Assembly (NCBI GenBank): GCA_948567375.1
Contig: OX419755.1
Span: forward strand, 46,766,291 to 46,830,290
Length of the DNA stretch: 64,000 nt
Direction of reading: 5' to 3'
Source: Lunularia cruciata
Taxonomy: Eukaryota > Streptophyta > Marchantiopsida > Lunulariales > Lunulariaceae
This document shows, piece by piece, positions 23,151-35,020 of this stretch; positions within the stretch are counted from its first letter, which is position 1; every line of letters begins with the position of its first letter. Made by a program: the position numbers and the translations under genes. Under the pieces are notes generated by a model that was given only the letters and a program-made list of their open reading frames with translations, had not been told where the DNA came from and did not search any database.

Positions 23151-24453
23151 CTTGATCTGCTTCCCACATGTGTAGTCTTTGGATTTCTTCAAAAGCTTTG
23201 TAAGGGGTGCAGCAAGCACCGCATAGTTTGAAATGAAGCATCTGTAGTATCCGACATGTCCCAAGAAGGCTCTCAACTCCCAGATGTTCTTTGGGGATTC
23301 CAAAGCTGAGATTACTTTAACCTTCTTGACATCGACTTCAATACCTTGGCTTGACACCCAATGCCCTAGAAGAATTCCCTCCTTCATTGCAAAGAAGCAT
23401 TTCTCCGGGTGTAATGACAAACCAACAAAATGACACCTTTCAAAAGTTTGGAAAAAGTAATCCAAATGTACATCTCTTCGCCCAAACACACAAAAATCAT
23501 CATTGAACACTTCCACAAATTTGCGTAGGAAATCCTTGAAGATTGAATTCATCATCCGCTGGAAAGTAGCGGGAGCATTACACAACCCAAAGGGCATTTG
23601 ATTGTAAGCGAAAGTGCTCCAATTGATTGTGAATGTGGTTTTATCCTTGTCCTCTTCCTTGGATGGATACTTGATTGTACCCTAAGAATCCATCGAGAAA
23701 ACTATAACAAGGGTGACTAGCTACTTGGTCTAGAATTGTGTTGGTAAAAGGTAAGGGATGATGATCCTTCCTTGTGACTGCATTCAACTTACGGAAGTCT
23801 TGGCACACTCGGATCTTCCCTATTTTCTTCTTTGGGACAATGACAATGGGGGAGACCCACTCACTACTTAAGATAGGGAAGATGATTCCGGCCCCTAAGT
23901 ACTTGTTGATTTCATCTTTCACCAAAAGGGAGTACTTTGAGTTCAAACAATATTGTCTCTGCCAAATCGGAACTGCACCTTCAACCAAATCAATCCGGTG
24001 TTCTCCAAATTCTCATGGAATACATGACCTTTGATCGATAGACCAGGAAAATACATCCTGGAATTCTATAAACAGGGTAGTGTATCCTGCCAACTCCTCC
24101 AAAATGACTATCTTCAAAATTTTTACAATCTTCCCTTTAGTCAAAACAAACTCTTGACAGTCATCAGGGTTGATGACTTCTTCAATGTGGCTTACTTGGC
24201 TTAACCCAAGGCAAGTTGCCATCAAACCCCCTTCTTCTAAGTCAGGTTCACCCGAGGCAAGATCATATGGATCTTCGTCTTTGACATCCACCTTGTAGCA
24301 TTCCAAGTAATTTACTCGGACTTCGTCTTCGGATTTATCTGAGGACAAAGCCGATGAGTCTTTGGATTCATCCTCATCTTCTGACAAACTAGTTTCCCCG
24401 AGATGGGAAACCTTTGTCCAACTCACAGTCACCAGCTTCAAGTCTTCAGACAA
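23130..24453 (-). pseudogene. pol: Reverse transcriptase of element C
   Basis: The linker and N-terminal part are open 24453-24013, followed by 23988-23641 (EWVSPIVIVPKKK, VCQDFRKLNAVTRKDHH, SFLDGFLGYNQVSI) and 23597-23130 (MPFGLCNAPATFQRMM, thumb LRAFLGHVGYYR). The catalytic box reads FNDD instead of FIDD (about 23496-23507); both Asp remain. Frame changes occur near 24010 and 23640. The intact CQDFRKLN block shows that element A lost one base there. Confidence 0.88.
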
Positions 24454-24768
24454 AATGTCCTTGAACCATAGCTTTTGCTAGTGCCAATCCACCACAACTT
24501 GGGCACTGTACAACCAGGGTCTTCCGATCAACAGAGGGTAACCAGTCTTGGTCACTGGTCGCAACACAATGTAGTTCAACTTGAAGGGCACCCCTCCAAT
24601 GATTGTGGTAAAGTTTGACAGCATGCCCAAGAGCCATCTCTTGGTTTGGTCTGCAAATTTCAAGACTTGAGGTGTTGGCTCAAACGTATGATACCCCAAT
24701 TGATTTGCAGTATCTTTGGTCATGACATTCACACCAAAACCCGAATCAGTAGGTATCGATGTGTGATC
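24446..24768 (-). pseudogene. Aspartic protease of element C
   Basis: The retropepsin active site D-S-G (24739-24747) is intact in this copy, followed by VNVMTKDTANQLGYHTF and LIGRPWLYSAQVVVDWH. The frame is open 24732-24478. Just upstream (right of 24768) a second-family LTR has inserted, separating it from gag. Confidence 0.8.
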
Positions 24769-25458
24769 TGTGAGCCGGCCTGTCTCTCACTCAAGATGAA
24801 CCTCTGATGGCTATTATGGTAGCGCACCATGGACTAAGAAGGCAAGGAACCCCAACTCCATCATACTCCTCCAAGGCTAACACTCCAAGACTCAAGACAT
24901 TGCTCACTAGAGAACTCAATGAGAGAGAGATAGTTGCAAATGAAAAGATGATGAGTACTTCCTCACCTCTTGTTTATATACTTGTGAAATAGTTACGTAC
25001 CAAAGTTACTAATTACCGTAGTAACTCAAGTTACTAGACTAAAATTCAAGTAAAGTCAAAAAGTAGAAAGAAATATCCATTCACATGGGCATATTCCCCT
25101 AAGCATGTGGTCTTATCTTGACCCAACCACTAAGTCAAGGATTCCTTCACATGGGCTATCCTTGGACTAAAGAAGAATCCAAAACAAAAAGGATTGCGGG
25201 CCCAAGAGTTCTCAACTCTTCCTCCAAGACAAACACCTAGAATAATACAAAGTCAACACACTAAAATCCAAAATAGTGGTGCTCATCTTTTCTACTTCCT
25301 CTAAAGTAAGGTCCCCTCTATCTTAGCTATGACTAACTTTAGCTAATCATGACTAATATAGAACCATCCTTTATCTCTATATAAATAATATCTCTTAAGT
25401 ACTTGTAATACCAAGCTAAATATCACAATACCACACACATGCACAAATGGGTGTTACA
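24769..25458 (-). repeat. Solo LTR of the second gypsy family
   Basis: A 690-bp LTR (minus strand TGTAACACCC to CCGGCTCACA), flanked by GATC on both sides (24765-24768 and 25459-25462), with no internal region. It most likely remains after recombination between the two LTRs of a full element. Element C sequence reads on across it except for two extra bases. Confidence 0.9.
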
Positions 25459-27301
25459 GATCATGCACCCTGCAATCTCCGCGTTGACCTTGGGAGATCC
25501 TAGATCTTCTTGCTCAATACAATATATAGCGGGTAGGTCTTTCTTTGACATCAACCTTACTTTCTTGAGAGCCAAATTCAGCTGCCTCTTGTACAACTTG
25601 TTGTCTTCTCACAATTGCTTAAATGTGACATTGGCATTGTGGTTGCCAAATCTGCTACAATGTTGTATTGGGGTACTCCCCCCAATTTGACCATCTTAAC
25701 CTTTGGCTTTGGGTTTGAAATCTCTCCAAGTTTGATTTTGACTTTGGGACGCTTCAAAATGGTGATAGGATTGCTAGTGGTCTTGACTCCAGGTTCCTCG
25801 GGTTAGCCCACCTCGGCTTGGATCAGACCCTTTACTTTGGATCGGATGTCCGCCGGAAAAACTGGAGGCTTTGTCTTTGTCTCCTCCTCCAAACTCATTT
25901 CTTGAGTTTTGAGTATTGCTTCCTTTAGTTCTTTCTGTAAGGCTTTAGCTTTGGCTTTAGCGAGGATCTTTTCCTCCTTGGTAGAAAGGATTGCCTTTGG
26001 GCGCAATCTCTTTGCCTTTTTGGAAGACGACAAGGTCATACTCAGCTCTTCAGGGTCACGCTTCTTCTTACTTGTGCGTGTCTCAACCTTCAAAATTTCA
26101 AGGTCTGGCCATTCTCCTTCCGAGGCAGGACTCCCTTCATGAGGTCTCTCTTCCTCAAGTGTTATACAATTTACCATGGTATCACCCTTTGCTTGAAGCA
26201 CTACACGCTTAGTTGGACTCTGTACATACTTTATAGGCGGCTTTGGGTTCGGTGGGTGAGGGCATTGGTTGCCCGTATGAGCCAATCCTTTGTAATTTAC
26301 GCACAAGAGAACGTACCCAATTTGCCTTCTTGGCTCCAGATAGTTTGGAGACAAATGTCTTATCAAGCCACAATTGTAACATGACCCGAGTGCAACATTC
26401 TGAGGTCAATTTTGGTTGCTCATCAGTGGTCTTTGTGGAGGAGCATTGGGGTTATACTCCCTTGGTCCGTAGCTCGGACCTTGATACGATGTGCTTTCCT
26501 GAGGCTGTACCTCTTGTGTTTGGTACACCGCCTCTTCTTCCTCTTCCTGGTTACATCCTGGAACCCAATCAATCTGCTACACCGGGAATGCATTACAAGT
26601 ATTGCATTCCGTGTTTGCATGGCCTGACTTGCCACATGTGGTGCACCATAAATTAGTTCTGCCAAATGTTGGGGGCTTCCTTCTGTCCTTAGCGCCAATC
26701 ATTTGGATCTTGAAATCCAAAAACTCCTTGATGAGGGCGTCCAACTTAGTATCAGCCTTATGTACACTCTTTGTTGGGGGAGTCATTGGTTTCTAACCTC
26801 CACATCTTTGTACTTGTCTTGGCTTTGATTCTTCTTTGGATTCCAAAGAAGAGCTTGAAGACGTGGAGGATTCCTCCGAAGAAGAGGATGTACTGCGAGA
26901 AGCTCTCCTTCTAGGCTTCTTGCCTTTCTTCTCCCACTTCAATTGCCGGCAGAATGAGAGTGAGCCACCTCATAGCAGGCAACATGTTTGAGTACCTTGT
27001 CAAAGTAAGTTACGTTCCTCTCCCTTGTAAAGATCCAAATCTCTGGTGAAAGTCCTTTGAGGAACCAGGTAATGGCTTGGGCATCGGAGTAACCCATCAT
27101 ACCCGATTGCTTTGGGACTTGGTTCAAGAGCGCCATGAACCTCTTAGAGTAGTCTCTCAACTTCTCCTTCTTGCCTTGGTCTAAATTGTTGAGTGCCGCA
27201 AAGACACTTGTGTCGTAATCAACTTCCTTGAATCGTTCTAGGAAATTTTTTCTCAAATCCGCCCAATCTATCGGTACAAACTCCTTTTGGGTTACATGGA
27301 T
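25459..27301 (-). pseudogene. gag: gag of element C, C-terminal two thirds
   Basis: From right to left: capsid part (27256-26939, YDTSVFAALNNLDQGKKEK), serine-rich basic stretch, first zinc knuckle CTTCGKSGHANTEC (about 26632-26673), second knuckle region (about 26410-26350, with a shift) and a third knuckle-like motif C-V-N-Y then GLAHTGNQC (about 26290). A long Lys/Glu linker follows (26366-25803), then the region before the protease. There are several frame changes. The N-terminal third is at 35021-35870, on the other side of element B. Confidence 0.8.
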
Positions 27302-27305
27302 GTAC

Positions 27306-27998
27306 TATGAGCCGGCCTGTCTTTCACTCAGGATGAACCTCTGATGGCTATTATGGTAGTGCACCATGGACTAAGAAGGCAAGGAACCCCAACTCCATCA
27401 TACTCCTCCAAGGCTAACACTCCAAGACTCAAGACATTGCTCACTAGAGAACTCAATGAGAGAGAGATAGTTGCAAATGAAAGGATGATGAGTACCTCCT
27501 CACCCCTTGTTTATATACTTGTGAAATAATTACGTACAAAAGTTACTAATTACCATAGTAACTCAAGTTACTAGACTAAAAGTCAAGTCAAGTCAAAAAG
27601 TAGAAAGAAATATCCATTCACATGGGCATATTCCCCTAAGCATGTGGTCTTATCTTGACCCAACCACTAAGTCAAGGATTCCTTCACATGGGCTATCCTT
27701 GGACTAAAGAAGAATCCAAAGAAAAAAAGGCTTGCGGGCTCAAGAGTTCTCAACTCTTTCCTCAAAGCCAAACACCTAGGAATAATACCAAGTCAACACT
27801 CTAGAATCTAAAATTGTGGTGCTCATCTTTTCTACTTCCTCTAAAGTAAAGTCCTCTCTTTCTTAGTTATGACTAACTTTAGCTAACCATGACTAATATA
27901 GAACCATCCTTTATCTCTATATAAATAATATCTCTTAAGTACTTGTAATACCAAGCTAAATATCACAATACCACACACATGCACAAATGGGTGTTACA
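27306..27998 (-). repeat. 3' LTR of element B
   Basis: 693 bp, with TGTAACACCC at the right end and GGCTCATA at the left (last CACA changed to CATA). It contains a TATATAAAC box on the minus strand at 27509-27517. Confidence 0.92.
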
Positions 27999-28012
27999 TT
28001 TACCCCCGGACT
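27999..28012 (-). promoter_or_regulatory. Polypurine tract of element B
   Basis: AGTCCGGGGGTAAA on the minus strand lies directly before the TGTAACACCC that opens the 3' LTR. It is the expected plus-strand primer. Confidence 0.75.
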
Positions 28013-28029
28013 AAGTTTTCACTTCGTCC

Positions 28030-29140
28030 TCAAAGTGAAGGCCTCTCTACCTTCTATGGTACATCTTCAACTTATCATGGTTAATCCTATCAAAGTGTCT
28101 TCCTCCCAACTCCTTGAGATCATAGGTGTAATTGCCCCACACCTTCTCCACTATGAAAGGTCCAAAGTACTTAGGCAAAAACTTCTTTTGCACTCTCTTG
28201 AATCGAATGGAATCAAAAAAAATTACCCAATCACCTTCTTCTTGCCTTGCCTCTTGTCATAGCTCTCCTTTTGTTTCCTTTGGGCTTGCTCCACTCGAAC
28301 CATAGCAACTGCTCTTGCCTCTTCCAACTCCATGAGTTGATCCTTCCTTGACTTCTATGCATCACCTCCTTGTGCTTTCTTCAATCTCCTATGAATGCTT
28401 TGGAAGGTAGGAGGATCAAAGTGAATAGGTAAGGTAGACTCTATACCATACACCAATTGAAATGGAGAATATCTGGTGGAAGTCTTCATGGTTGTCCTAT
28501 ACTCCCACAAAATTGCATGAATTCTCTTGCCCCAATGATGTTTAGCAACCTCCATTTTTGCATCTTTGGCCAACATCATGCACAAGGTCTGATTGGTTCT
28601 CTCTGCCAAGCCATTAGAATTTGGCTTATAGGATGTAGTTACTCTATGTGTGATAGAGAAATGTCGTAGCATGGCTGTAGTAATGCTTCCTGTAAACTCT
28701 CCTCCTCTATCAGAAACCAACTCCAAAGGGCATCCAAACCTAGTGATATGCGTTCTTAAAGAAATCTACCCACTTCATCTTCATTCTTGTCCCTCATGGT
28801 CTAGCCTCAACCCACTTGATAAGGTAATTAGTAACTACCACAATGTACCAATTGTTCCTTAGGGTTCTATTGAGAGGACCTACAAAATCTATTCCCCACT
28901 TCTCAAAAGGTCCTAGCAATGGAATTGATCTAAGTGGTGGAGTGGATGTAGACTTTTTAGCAAAAGCTTGACAAACATGACAAGTTTTGCAATAATCAAG
29001 ACAATCCTTGAAAATCCCTCTCCAATGGTAACCTGCATCTAGAATCTTGAAAGCAGTCACCTTTCCTACAAAGTGTCCTCCACATACTAAACCTTCATGA
29101 AACTCCTTTATGAGAAGGATAGACTCTTCCTTACCCACTG
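28030..29140 (-). pseudogene. pol: Integrase of element B
   Basis: The open frame 29138-28794 has the zinc-binding domain (GGHFVGKVTAF, CKTCHVCQAF) and the start of the core (GPFEKWGIDFVGPL). The first catalytic Asp is replaced by Asn (VVTNYLIKW; AAT at 28829-28827), which would abolish activity. A shift near 28750 leads to the second open part, 28726-28355, with VSDRGGEF (Asp) and NGLAERTNQ (Glu). The C-terminal region (28260-28030) has GPFIVEKVWGNYTYDL and HDKLKMYH, which fits an integrase C-terminal domain without a chromodomain. Confidence 0.87.
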
Positions 29141-29144
29141 CTCT

Positions 29145-30932
29145 TCAAAGTAGACCATCTGCTCCTTGGTGAAAAAGAATATCCTCCACCATTGTGTAAG
29201 GTCTAGATCTTGCTGCAAGGGCCTTCCTCTCCCTAGCATGCATCCCTTTTGGATAGTTACCTCTTGTCACAAAATCCACAATCTCCTTGTACTCCATTGG
29301 AACCTCTTGAGTGACTGAGATTGTCATGAGCTCCTCATCCAGGAAGGAATCATCCACTGGCTCATCTCCATCATGATCATAGGCTCTAGATAACAAATCA
29401 GCATTTGCATGTTTCTTTCCTGGCCTATCCTCAATGGTGTAGTCATACCTTGCTAGTCTCCCTTCAACATTAGGCTTGTTGAAGATGTACTTCAAAGCCT
29501 TGTGATCCGTGACAATGGTGGCTTTCCTTCCAATCAAGTAGTGTCTAAACTTCTTGAGACCAAAGATCACTGCCAACCCTTCCGTGACAGAGTAGTTCTT
29601 CTTTATTGAAACCATCTGCCTACTAGCATAAGCTATTGGATGATCATGCCTATCTTGGTCTAATTGAATAAGAGTGCATCCTATAGCTACATTAGAAGCA
29701 GCAGTGTAGAGGATGAAAGGCTTACTCCAATCAGGTTTAGCAAGAATTGGAGCTACAACAAGGGATTGCTTGAGCTCTTCAAAAGCTTTGAGAGCTTCCT
29801 TGTCCTCCAAAATCACCATGTAATCTACACCCTTCTTCATGTAGATGGTCAATGCATAAGCCTTGTTGGAAAATGAGAAGATGAACCTCCTATAGTATCC
29901 AACCATCCCCAAGAATTGGCGTAACTTTGTCAAGCTTGAAGGGAATGGAAGGTCTGAGATTTTCCTCACCTTCTTAGGATCAACTACTATTCCATCCTTG
30001 GAGATGATGTGCCCCAAAAGTAGACCTTCTTCACATCCAAAAATGCACTTCTTTGGGTTGAGTGATGCATTTGCCTCATCCTAGTGTTGCAAGACTTTGA
30101 TTAGGTGTTCAAAGTGCTCCTCCTTGCTTCCATAGACACAAAAGTCATCAATGAAGTCTCTCACAAATTTCCCAATGAAAGGTTCAAATACCTTGTTCAT
30201 GAACCGTTGGAATGTGGCTAGAGCATTGCAAAGCCCAAAAGGCATGACCTTGAAAGCGTAAGTTCCCCAAGGTGTGGTGAATGTGGTGAGTTGTTGATGC
30301 TCTGGTGCAATCTTGATTTGGTTATATCCACTATAACCATCTCCAAAACTGTACCTCTCATGACGTGCAACCTCCTCCAAGATCTCATGAATGAATGGCA
30401 ATAGGTAGTAGTCCTTCTTGGTAACAACATTGAGCTTCTTGTAATCCATACATACCCGAAGCTTGCCATTCTTTTTCTTCACAATGACAATTGGAGACAT
30501 CCATTCTGAATTCTCTACCTCAAAGATAAATCCAAGCTCCTTGAGCTTGTCAATCTCCTCCTTCACAACCAAAGATATTGGTGGGCTAATGCAACGTTGT
30601 TTTTGGCGGATTGGTCTTGCATGTGACTCCACCTCTATCTTGTGCTCCTCCAAGGTAACTTCCTTCAAATCCGTGTAACTAAAAGCAAACACATGGATGA
30701 ACTTGCGGAAAATTGCCTCAAATCTCACCTTCTCCTCCTTGGTAACATTTGGGCCATACTTGAGGGTAGATAACCTTCTCTCTACCTCCTCAAGTGTCAA
30801 TGGTGATGTGTCTGGATCCTTCAAAACCTCTGGCTTAGGTGCAAATCCATAGCACACAAGGATACACATCTGAATCAGATTCAGATTCATCCTCCTCCAT
30901 GGAAGTCTCCTCTTCCATGCTTGTGTCCACAC
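29145..30932 (-). pseudogene. pol: Reverse transcriptase and RNase H of element B
   Basis: One frame with a single stop between 30081 and 30018. RT: EEHKIEVESHARPIRQKQR, EWMSPIVIVKKKNGKLRVC, FGDGYSGYNQIKIAP, MPFGLCNALATFQRF and the catalytic FIDD (30155-30144). The thumb is LRQFLGMVGYYRRF. RNase H: LYTAASNVAIGCTL (the first Asp appears as Thr or Ala here), IAYASRQM, VTEGLAVIF, VTDHKALKYIF and HANADLLSRAY. The acidic DDEPVDDSFLDEE-type tail follows. The frame ends at a TGA (29145) before the integrase. Confidence 0.9.
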
Positions 30933-31137
30933 CTGAAGCTCCTTCTTCAGAATCTGATTCCCAATAATCAGAAGATGGTGTATCTGAATGTGAAGTGTTG
31001 GTGGTATTAGTCATAGGAACTGTGACTCTATGGTTTGATGGCCCAATCCTCAAGTACCCTTTGTGCCATCGATCAGTTGTGCGTGCTGCTCTCAACCATG
31101 GCATCCCAAGAAGTAAGTCATAGCTTGAATCCTTCAA
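30835..31137 (-). pseudogene. Protease C-terminal part and acidic linker of element B
   Basis: This is in frame with the gag-protease segment to its right. It begins KDSSYDLLLGMPWLRAA, the conserved second half of plant retropepsins, and ends in a long Ser/Glu/Asp linker. RT starts in a different frame near 30840. Stops at 31138 and 31202 separate it from 31207-32577. Confidence 0.75.
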
Positions 31138-31206
31138 GACTTAGAAAGTCATGAGATTTTGAACTCCCATAACTGAAACTACCACTTTATCCATCACCCC
31201 TACTGG

Positions 31207-32795
31207 TCAAACTTGTTGCTTGTTTGCCATGCTCACCACAAATGTTGAAGGTCTTGAGGGTATCATACCCAACTTCTTCATCAACCTTTCTGACATGGCA
31301 TTTACAGCTGATCCTCCATCAACCAATGCATCCTTGATGTTGTGACCATTCACTCTCACATCAATCTTGGAGGCATATTCACAAGCCTCCCATGGTGCTG
31401 GCTTGGCATCCACCACCCCCATTGATACTGGAACTTTTGCTTTATTCTTCCTCTTGCTCCTTGTAGAACTCAAACCACCTCTAAGCTCCTTTCTCAAGGT
31501 AGGGTTCAAAGCAATTAATTGGCCCACTGTGATGGTAGCCTTGTGACTACCAACATCCTCCAACACATTGTAGTTCCATTGTTGCTTTGAGATCAAGAAG
31601 TCTTCCATCCCCAACTTCTTCCTTGGAGTCTTTGTTGTTGACGGTGTTGAGGTGCGAGTGCTCTTAGTAGACATAGGAGTATCCTTGCTTGGAGTAAATC
31701 CTTGAGAAGAGTGAACATCCTTTGCAAAACGAGCTCTCTTCTTCTCTTGTGCCAAAAGCTCCAAATTAAGACTCTTGGAGTTTGAGCACTCTATGGATGC
31801 TATCCCCTTACCTTTGTTTGGATTAGGAGCCACTTGGGTTTCACTACTACCCTCTTTCACTCTATTGACTCCCTCATGACCCCTTCCTCCATGGTAAGTG
31901 GAATTTGGGCAATTCCTTTGGATATGGCCTCTTCCTCCACAACCAAAACAATTTCTATCATTGAAATTGTTGGCTAGTTGAACTCCTCTATATGGATATT
32001 TTCCATAACTCCTAGGCCCTCTCCCTACATTCTGATCCATCTCTCTGTTCTCCCATAGTTGCACCACATAGATCTTGAGATTCGCAAGTTGTTCTGTGAT
32101 GGTTTGAAGTGGATCTTTTGGTGGAGGTGCAAGAACTGGAGCAACCACTTCTTGTGGTGCAACCCTTGCCACCAAAGTATCAGAAGTTCCACCATACTTG
32201 TAGCCTTGAGGAGGATGCACAACCTCCTTCACCACCAAATCACTCTCATCTCCTTCCAAACTCTCCTCCATACAAATTGCGATCTTGATAGCTTCAACCT
32301 TGGAAGAAGGTTTCTCATATCTCACCTTGCTTCTAATTTGTGGTCTCAACCCTCCCACAAAATTCTTGGTGAGCATGGCCCCTATGCCAATCATTTTAGT
32401 CTCCACATCATCCCCACCCTTCCTCAACACTATGCGAAATCTAGACTTTAACTTTTCCACTCTTTCCACATAGACTCTCACTTTCTCTCCTTCTCCTTGC
32501 TTGAGAAATGTAACCTCACTCATCAATCTCTCATAACTCTCATTAGGAAAAAAGTTCTCAATGAGTTTTGAAGTCAAAGTCTCCCAAGACTCCTCTTCCC
32601 CATCTCTCTTCTCTCTCTCTTTTGGTATTCTGACTCATACCATGTAAGTGTTGCATCCTCAAAGAAATCTGGTAATAATGAGGCCCACTCATTCTTCCTC
32701 CTCTCATTGTTTCCTATGCAAGCTCTCTTGAAGTCTCTCACAAAGGCCTCCACATCTTCTCCATCCTTGCCAAAGAAAATTGGAAGTTTCCTCAT
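31207..32795 (-). pseudogene. gag: gag and start of protease of element B
   Basis: The frame is open 32795-32574, then shifted 32577-31207 (456 codons). The capsid-like Retrotrans_gag domain is at the start (LLPDFFEDATLTWYESE; then ENFFPNESYERLMSEV, KNFVGGLRPQIRSKV). A zinc knuckle CFGCGGRGHIQRNC (about 31910-31951) follows. Near the end is the retropepsin motif LVDGGSAVNAMS (about 31316), in the D-G-G form common in plant gypsy elements. The middle is a Thr/Ser/Lys-rich linker. Confidence 0.85.
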
Positions 32796-33030
32796 CTTAA
32801 CCTCTCACTATCTTTCTTTCTCTCAAATTTTTTTTTCTCTTTTTTTTTTCTCTCACTCTATTACTAATAGAGTATATACATGACTAACATCATCTGAGAA
32901 TAATCCACTCAAGGGAACACAAAAGGTTCAGGCTGCTCCAAGATTTCTATAGCAACATCAAATCCTAGAGTGCATATTAATCTAACTCTCATGGATAGTT
33001 TATCCATAAGTTGAAAGATTATCTCCATCA

Positions 33031-33504
33031 CTAATCTTGAGAACTAGCTGATGAAGGTGGTAGTATTTCTATAGCTGTACTAAGACTCTCTCCAAGATCT
33101 TTCACCAAAGTCTCCAAAAGTGCTTTTACTCTACTACACTCATGTCCTTTTGGAAGTCCTTCCACTCCACAAACCTCACACAACTCCTTGGTCTTAGATC
33201 TTCTCCCTCCTAATCTTAGTGAAGAAGGTCCAACATGCAAACCCAAGTCAAGTAAGCCTCTCCTTTCCCTCAATCTCTTGCTCTCAAAGGTCAATGGACA
33301 TGAACTTGCCTTATGTCCCTTCTCTCCATATAGAAAACACTTAGACTCACTCTTTCCTTCAGGTGGTGTAGGTTTTTGGATCCTCTCAACACTCTCTTCA
33401 AATTCTATTTTTAACTCTCTTTTCCTCAAATTCACCCCTAAAATCACCTCAAACCCTTGGGGAACCTTGCATAATCTCAATTTCCACTCTTGATGACCCT
33501 CCAT
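33031..33504 (-). CDS. Upstream ORF of element B, Cys-rich, unknown
   Basis: 157 codons on the minus strand, beginning MEGHQEWKLRL about 0.8 kb after the primer-binding site. It has two knuckle-like Cys/His clusters: CFLYGEKGHKASSC (second Cys lost) and CEVCGVEGLPKGHEC. It lies before and apart from the capsid ORF (32795), separated by 230 bp of pyrimidine-rich and T-rich sequence. It may be an N-terminal gag segment or a small separate ORF. The same start region is present, mutated, at the cut end of element D. Confidence 0.55.
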   Translation of the reverse strand: MEGHQEWKLRLCKVPQGFEVILGVNLRKRELKIEFEESVERIQKPTPPEGKSESKCFLYGEKGHKASSCPLTFESKRLRERRGLLDLGLHVGPSSLRLGGRRSKTKELCEVCGVEGLPKGHECSRVKALLETLVKDLGESLSTAIEILPPSSASSQD

Positions 33505-34320
33505 GTTCCCAAGATGAATCTAAACACTCAAACTCCTCATGCATGAGATCTCCACTCTGTAGAATTGACCCTTCCTCACAATGTCACTCAAAGCTCCCAA
33601 CTAGTATGTCACAGTCCTCTGAAATTTTTTACACTTGATCACAACTCTAGGGCGTCCCTCCTTGCAAAATTCCAGATCTTTTCATTGAGCTATTTGGACT
33701 AGACACCTTTCTATTCAGCACACATATTTCAGATTTGGTCTCAAAACCACCCCCCTCACTTCAAAAACTTGTAACTCCTTGCGCAAGAATGATCTCTCTC
33801 TAATTTTTATAGCAGCAAGTAGAATACAATGCACTTAATTTTCTTGGAAATTTTCAAAACAATTCATTGAAAATTGAAGAAATTGCCGACTCTATACAAT
33901 TTTCCAGAGAGCATGCAGTTACGGGAGCACTTTACCTTATCAACTTTCAAAAATTCTAGCCCAGTGCGCATAGTAGCTCTCACAATAATTTCAAGTGTGC
34001 TAACTGAAAGATAACCCAAGCTATCATGTGTAGAAATTTCAAGTCCAAATCTCAAACTTGAGATTTTGCCCAAAATCACCTTAATCCCCAAAATCTGCAA
34101 TCCACCTCACACAATCTCTCCAATTCCTCTCATGTGTACAAGATGTACAAAATCACCTCAAAGACATCATAATGAACTACAGGTTATAAAAATGGATCTT
34201 GGTTCTCTAACATAAGTTCAGCCCTCTCCTCTCCTAATGTTCTCTCCAAGTGAGCTCTCATAGCCTCCTTCTACCTAATGTAGAATTGAACGCGGAACAT
34301 TATCTTACTTTCTAGAGAGG
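33505..34320 (-). other. Leader of element B
   Basis: No recognisable gene. It matches 12500-13316 of element D closely, so it is a normal 5' leader between primer-binding site and first ORF of this family. It is A/T-rich with several short ORFs on both strands that I do not consider coding. Confidence 0.6.
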
Positions 34321-34337
34321 TCCCGGCAACGGAACGA
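34321..34337 (-). promoter_or_regulatory. Primer-binding site of element B
   Basis: On the minus strand TCGTTCCGTTGCCGGGA lies four bases inside the 5' LTR. It equals the decayed site at 13317-13333. Its 3' part resembles the tRNA-Asp type site, but the first eight bases differ; the primer tRNA is not identified. Confidence 0.65.
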
Positions 34338-34341
34338 AAAA

Positions 34342-35020
34342 TGTGAGCCGGCATGTCTCTCACTCAGGATGAACCTCTGATGGCTATTATGGTAGCGCAC
34401 CATGGACTAAGAAGGCAAGGAACCCCAACTCCATCATACTCCTCCAAGGCTAACACTCCAAGACTCAAGACATTGCTCACTAGAGAACTCAATGAGAGAG
34501 AGATAGTTGCAAATGAAAGGATGATGAGTACCTCCTCACCCCTTGTTTATATACTTGTGAAATAATTATGTACCAAAGTTACCAATTACCGTAGTAACTC
34601 AAGTTACTAGACTAAAAGTCAAGTAGAAAGAAATATCCATTCACATGGGCATATTCCCCTAAGCATGTGGTCTTATCTTGACCCAACCACTAAGTCAAGG
34701 ATTCCTTCACATGGGCTATCCTTGGACTAAAGAAGAATCCAAAACAAAAAGGCTTGCGGGCTCAAGAGTTCTCAACTCTTTCCTCAAAGCCAAACACCTA
34801 GGAATAATACCAAGTCAACACACTAGAATCCAAAATAGTGGTGCTCATCTTTTCTACTTCCTCTAAAGTAAAGTCCCCTCTATCTTAGCTATGAGTAACT
34901 TTAGCTAACCATGACTAATATAGAACCATCCTTTATCTCTATATAAATAATATCTCTTAAGTACTTGTAATACCAAGCTAAATATCACAATACCACACAC
35001 ATGCACAAATGGGTGTTATA
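34342..35020 (-). repeat. 5' LTR of element B
   Basis: 679 bp. Compared with the 3' LTR it has a deletion of about 13 bp near 34625 and few substitutions. It ends with the primer-binding site on its left and the GTAC duplication on its right. Confidence 0.92.
34545..34553 (-). promoter_or_regulatory. TATA box in LTR of element B
   Basis: TATATAAAC on the minus strand, about 205 bp before the internal end of the LTR, shared by all four LTRs of this family (for example 27509-27517). The position suits a pol II start giving a leader of roughly 170 bp to the primer-binding site. Confidence 0.55.

Larger units (their letters stand above)
27306..35020 (-). mobile_element. Element B: complete second-family Ty3/gypsy element
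   Basis: On the minus strand: 5' LTR (35020-34342), primer-binding site (34337-34321), leader, gag (33504-31207), protease, RT, RNase H, integrase (to about 28030), polypurine tract (28012-27999) and 3' LTR (27998-27306). It is inserted in the gag of element C with a 4-bp duplication GTAC (27302-27305 and 35021-35024); the C sequence is continuous when B is removed. The two LTRs are very alike apart from a short deletion near 34625, so B is younger than C. No chromodomain is seen. Confidence 0.93.

Noticed and set aside
34353..34565. A 60-85 codon ORF repeated at 13349, 24807, 27344 and 34353 (MSLTQDEPLMAIMV type)
   Set aside because: It lies antisense in the LTR of the second gypsy family. 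Its repetition follows from LTR repetition and is not independent evidence for a gene.
13338..35020. Regularly recurring near-identical blocks as a possible CRISPR or satellite array
   Set aside because: The blocks are about 690 bp, thousands of bases apart, begin TG and end CA, and are LTRs.
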